A stretch of 64,000 nt of DNA. Source: Oreocharis arfaki. Lineage: Eukaryota > Chordata > Aves > Passeriformes > Paramythiidae. A program made the position numbers and the translations under genes. The DNA lies in contig VZRR01010736.1 of assembly GCA_013398015.1 (NCBI GenBank), forward strand, positions 3,429 through 67,428. The letters are read 5' to 3'. Below, piece after piece: positions 62,091-64,000 of the stretch (positions within the stretch are counted from its first letter, which is position 1; the number at the start of each line of letters is the position of its first letter). Below the pieces are notes generated by a model. It did no database searches and had not been told where the DNA came from. It worked only from the letters and a program-made list of their open reading frames with translations.

Positions 62091-62275
62091 GTTTTATTTA
62101 TTATTGTTTGTACTGTGGTAGCAGCGTGGGGCTCCAACCAGCTCTGGGGCCGCGCTGCGGTAAAGGCAGGAGAAGGAGGCAGCATCCCCAGCCTGAAGAG
62201 TGTATAATCTAAACAAACAAAAAAGATAAAGAATGAGGGAAAGACATAAAGCACGTAAGCAGAGTGATTGGGGGG
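62091..62275 (+). repeat. ancient amniote interspersed repeat, copy 2, cut by the gap
   Basis: It opens with TTTTATTTATTATTGTTTGT then ACTGTGGTAGCAGCGTGGGG, and later has CAGCATCCCCAGCCTGAAGA followed by GTGTATAATCTAAACAAAC. The last pieces correspond to the CCTGCCCC-GAAGAGCTTACAATCTAAA hallmark of the same family as 38051-38285. The copy runs into the N gap just after a G6 run. Confidence 0.7.
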
Positions 62276-62941
62276 NNNNNNNNNNNNNNNNNNNNNNNNN
62301 NNNNNNNNNNNNNNNNNNNNNNNNNNNNNNNNNNNNNNNNNNNNNNNNNNNNNNNNNNNNNNNNNNNNNNNNNNNNNNNNNNNNNNNNNNNNNNNNNNNN
62401 NNNNNNNNNNNNNNNNNNNNNNNNNNNNNNNNNNNNNNNNNNNNNNNNNNNNNNNNNNNNNNNNNNNNNNNNNNNNNNNNNNNNNNNNNNNNNNNNNNNN
62501 NNNNNNNNNNNNNNNNNNNNNNNNNNNNNNNNNNNNNNNNNNNNNNNNNNNNNNNNNNNNNNNNNNNNNNNNNNNNNNNNNNNNNNNNNNNNNNNNNNNN
62601 NNNNNNNNNNNNNNNNNNNNNNNNNNNNNNNNNNNNNNNNNNNNNNNNNNNNNNNNNNNNNNNNNNNNNNNNNNNNNNNNNNNNNNNNNNNNNNNNNNNN
62701 NNNNNNNNNNNNNNNNNNNNNNNNNNNNNNNNNNNNNNNNNNNNNNNNNNNNNNNNNNNNNNNNNNNNNNNNNNNNNNNNNNNNNNNNNNNNNNNNNNNN
62801 NNNNNNNNNNNNNNNNNNNNNNNNNNNNNNNNNNNNNNNNNNNNNNNNNNNNNNNNNNNNNNNNNNNNNNNNNNNNNNNNNNNNNNNNNNNNNNNNNNNN
62901 NNNNNNNNNNNNNNNNNNNNNNNNNNNNNNNNNNNNNNNNN
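62276..62941. other. assembly gap (666 N)
   Basis: Unresolved sequence. The long frames predicted across it are artefacts of N translation. The left border is a G6 run, so the missing part may be GC-rich or a homopolymer. Confidence 0.98.
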
Positions 62942-64000
62942 AAGGTATATTTTTTCAAAATGAAGGCTTAAGTTAGATTTCCTAAATCTATATATAGGAT
63001 CTTGAATGAACAGCCAGATTTAAAATCAGGGCACTTCATTAAAACTGAGTTCAGCAGTCTAGCTATAAGTTCTTACTTGAAAATGTTTAGCCAAAAGCTA
63101 GCTGGAAGTTTCATATCTTAAAAGAAGTTTTTAATGTCTGGTTTTGTTTTTTATTTTTTTCCTCTAGGATTTAGGTGAAGGTTTGAGCCAGTTATTTTAT
63201 CCCAATTATTCACCATTCTGGAACTATTAATTAAAACAAACAGCTCTCTGAAGCTATTTCTCACAATGGGGAAGATTTATATCTTGAAACTGAAGCTTGT
63301 TTTTTCACTATTTTCTACACTGCGTAAACACCCAAGGTTGTTATTGCAGCAATCACTAACACAAGCTCTCAGAGCTCCTTGCCAGGCTTGTGATATTTAT
63401 TGTTTGAAAAGCCCCAGCTCCTGGAGTGAAATGATTAGATGAGAACCTCAGCTTTCAGTTAAAAAAAAAAAAGTAATTCTGAGAGAAACGGGAAACCATG
63501 AGCAGAAGGCAGAGTCAACGGTCCAAACATCAGAAAGGCAGGCAAAAAGAGAAAACCCCACATGTATTATTATTTTTTAAAGCTTAAGGACACTTAAACC
63601 AACCTCCCCCTTATAATTTGGCAGAGGGGGGCTGACTCATGGCTTGTGGTTGCCAGGGCATGGCCGTGGCAGAGGTTACTCATTGCCTTGGAGTGCCCAG
63701 AGGTTTTTCCCCAAGGGGCTGCTCACTCTCTGCTGAGCTGCACGTGTTTGTGCTGCCAGGTGCTGGGCTCCAGCCACTTCTATTTTCATTTTATTTTTTT
63801 TTCTTTCTCCTTTCAAACCAACTTTACTGAGGCATTTGCTTATGAAACTATCCTGCACAAGGAGTTAGCAGTGACGTGGCAAATAGAGACAATAGGTCGA
63901 CTCCTGGTCCTTCCAAATATGATAGGATCTCTTTAGCTTTCAAAAAAAGAAGAAAAACAGAACTATTCAAAAGTCTTGGCTGCCAAATAGTCTGTAAGCC
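62942..64000. other. gene-free stretch to the window edge
   Basis: No exon was recognised. An A12 run lies at 63461-63472 and a T-rich run at about 63782-63810. Confidence 0.5.

Noticed and set aside
62209..62976. Long frames of 231-249 codons near 62.2-62.9 kb
   Set aside because: They consist almost wholly of N.
1..64000. A bacterial-type system (operon, CRISPR, toxin-antitoxin, phage)
   Set aside because: The sequence is vertebrate: CR1 LINEs, microsatellites, splice and poly(A) signals, and no dense coding.
49150..64000. Upstream KCNQ1-type exons on the minus strand
   Set aside because: A hand search for the preceding exon's conserved end and donor found nothing convincing. It may lie beyond the window or in the gap.

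Overview
This window is nuclear DNA from a bird, probably a passerine or related neoavian. The recognisable interspersed repeats are chicken-repeat-1 (CR1) LINE fragments: five placements on both strands and of different ages, one of them close to a passerine-type CR1. I saw no mammalian SINE or L1 sequence. There are no operons, bacterial promoters or CRISPR arrays. Almost every open frame in the window is a chance frame in non-coding DNA.

Only one piece of a real protein-coding gene could be supported. It is a 3'-terminal exon on the minus strand: acceptor at 49148-49149, 51 codons and a stop at 48992-49147, and a 3'UTR of about 1 kb running left to a poly(A) signal at 47979-47984. The exon starts in phase 0 with VVQMDQKLDDIL. 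This fits the start of the last exon of KCNQ1-type potassium channels, the tail of the C-terminal tetramerisation coiled coil. No earlier exon was found to its right, so about 15 kb (49150-64000) would be last intron. The last intron of human KCNQ1 is also very long. The predicted tail is shorter than human KCNQ1 and has no tyrosine-containing PY motif.

Layout: 1-354 is a CTGTG pentanucleotide array. 355-13825 is gene-free DNA with CR1 pieces at 1855-2294 (+) and 3859-4065 (-). 13826-14512 is a CR1 (-) broken by a 91-base assembly gap. 15565-16560 is the densest CpG cluster, with a GC box and an octamer motif. 16561-45044 is gene-free, with several AT-rich blocks that look like regulatory DNA (a homeodomain-core cluster at 32600-32765 is the clearest) and an ancient amniote repeat at 38051-38285. 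45045-45660 is a CR1 reverse-transcriptase remnant (+). 47273-47900 is an LTR-like or pyrimidine-rich block just downstream of the gene end. 47962-49147 is the terminal exon. 49150-64000 is presumed intron or flank, with a CR1 trace near 60.1 kb, a second copy of the ancient repeat at 62091-62275, and a 666-base gap at 62276-62941.

If the KCNQ1 assignment holds, the left 47 kb is the region 3' of the channel gene, and the AT-rich blocks there are candidates for distal regulatory elements. No new multi-gene system is visible. The most useful leads are the terminal exon with its unusual C-tail, the orphan CpG-rich block and the candidate conserved non-coding blocks.
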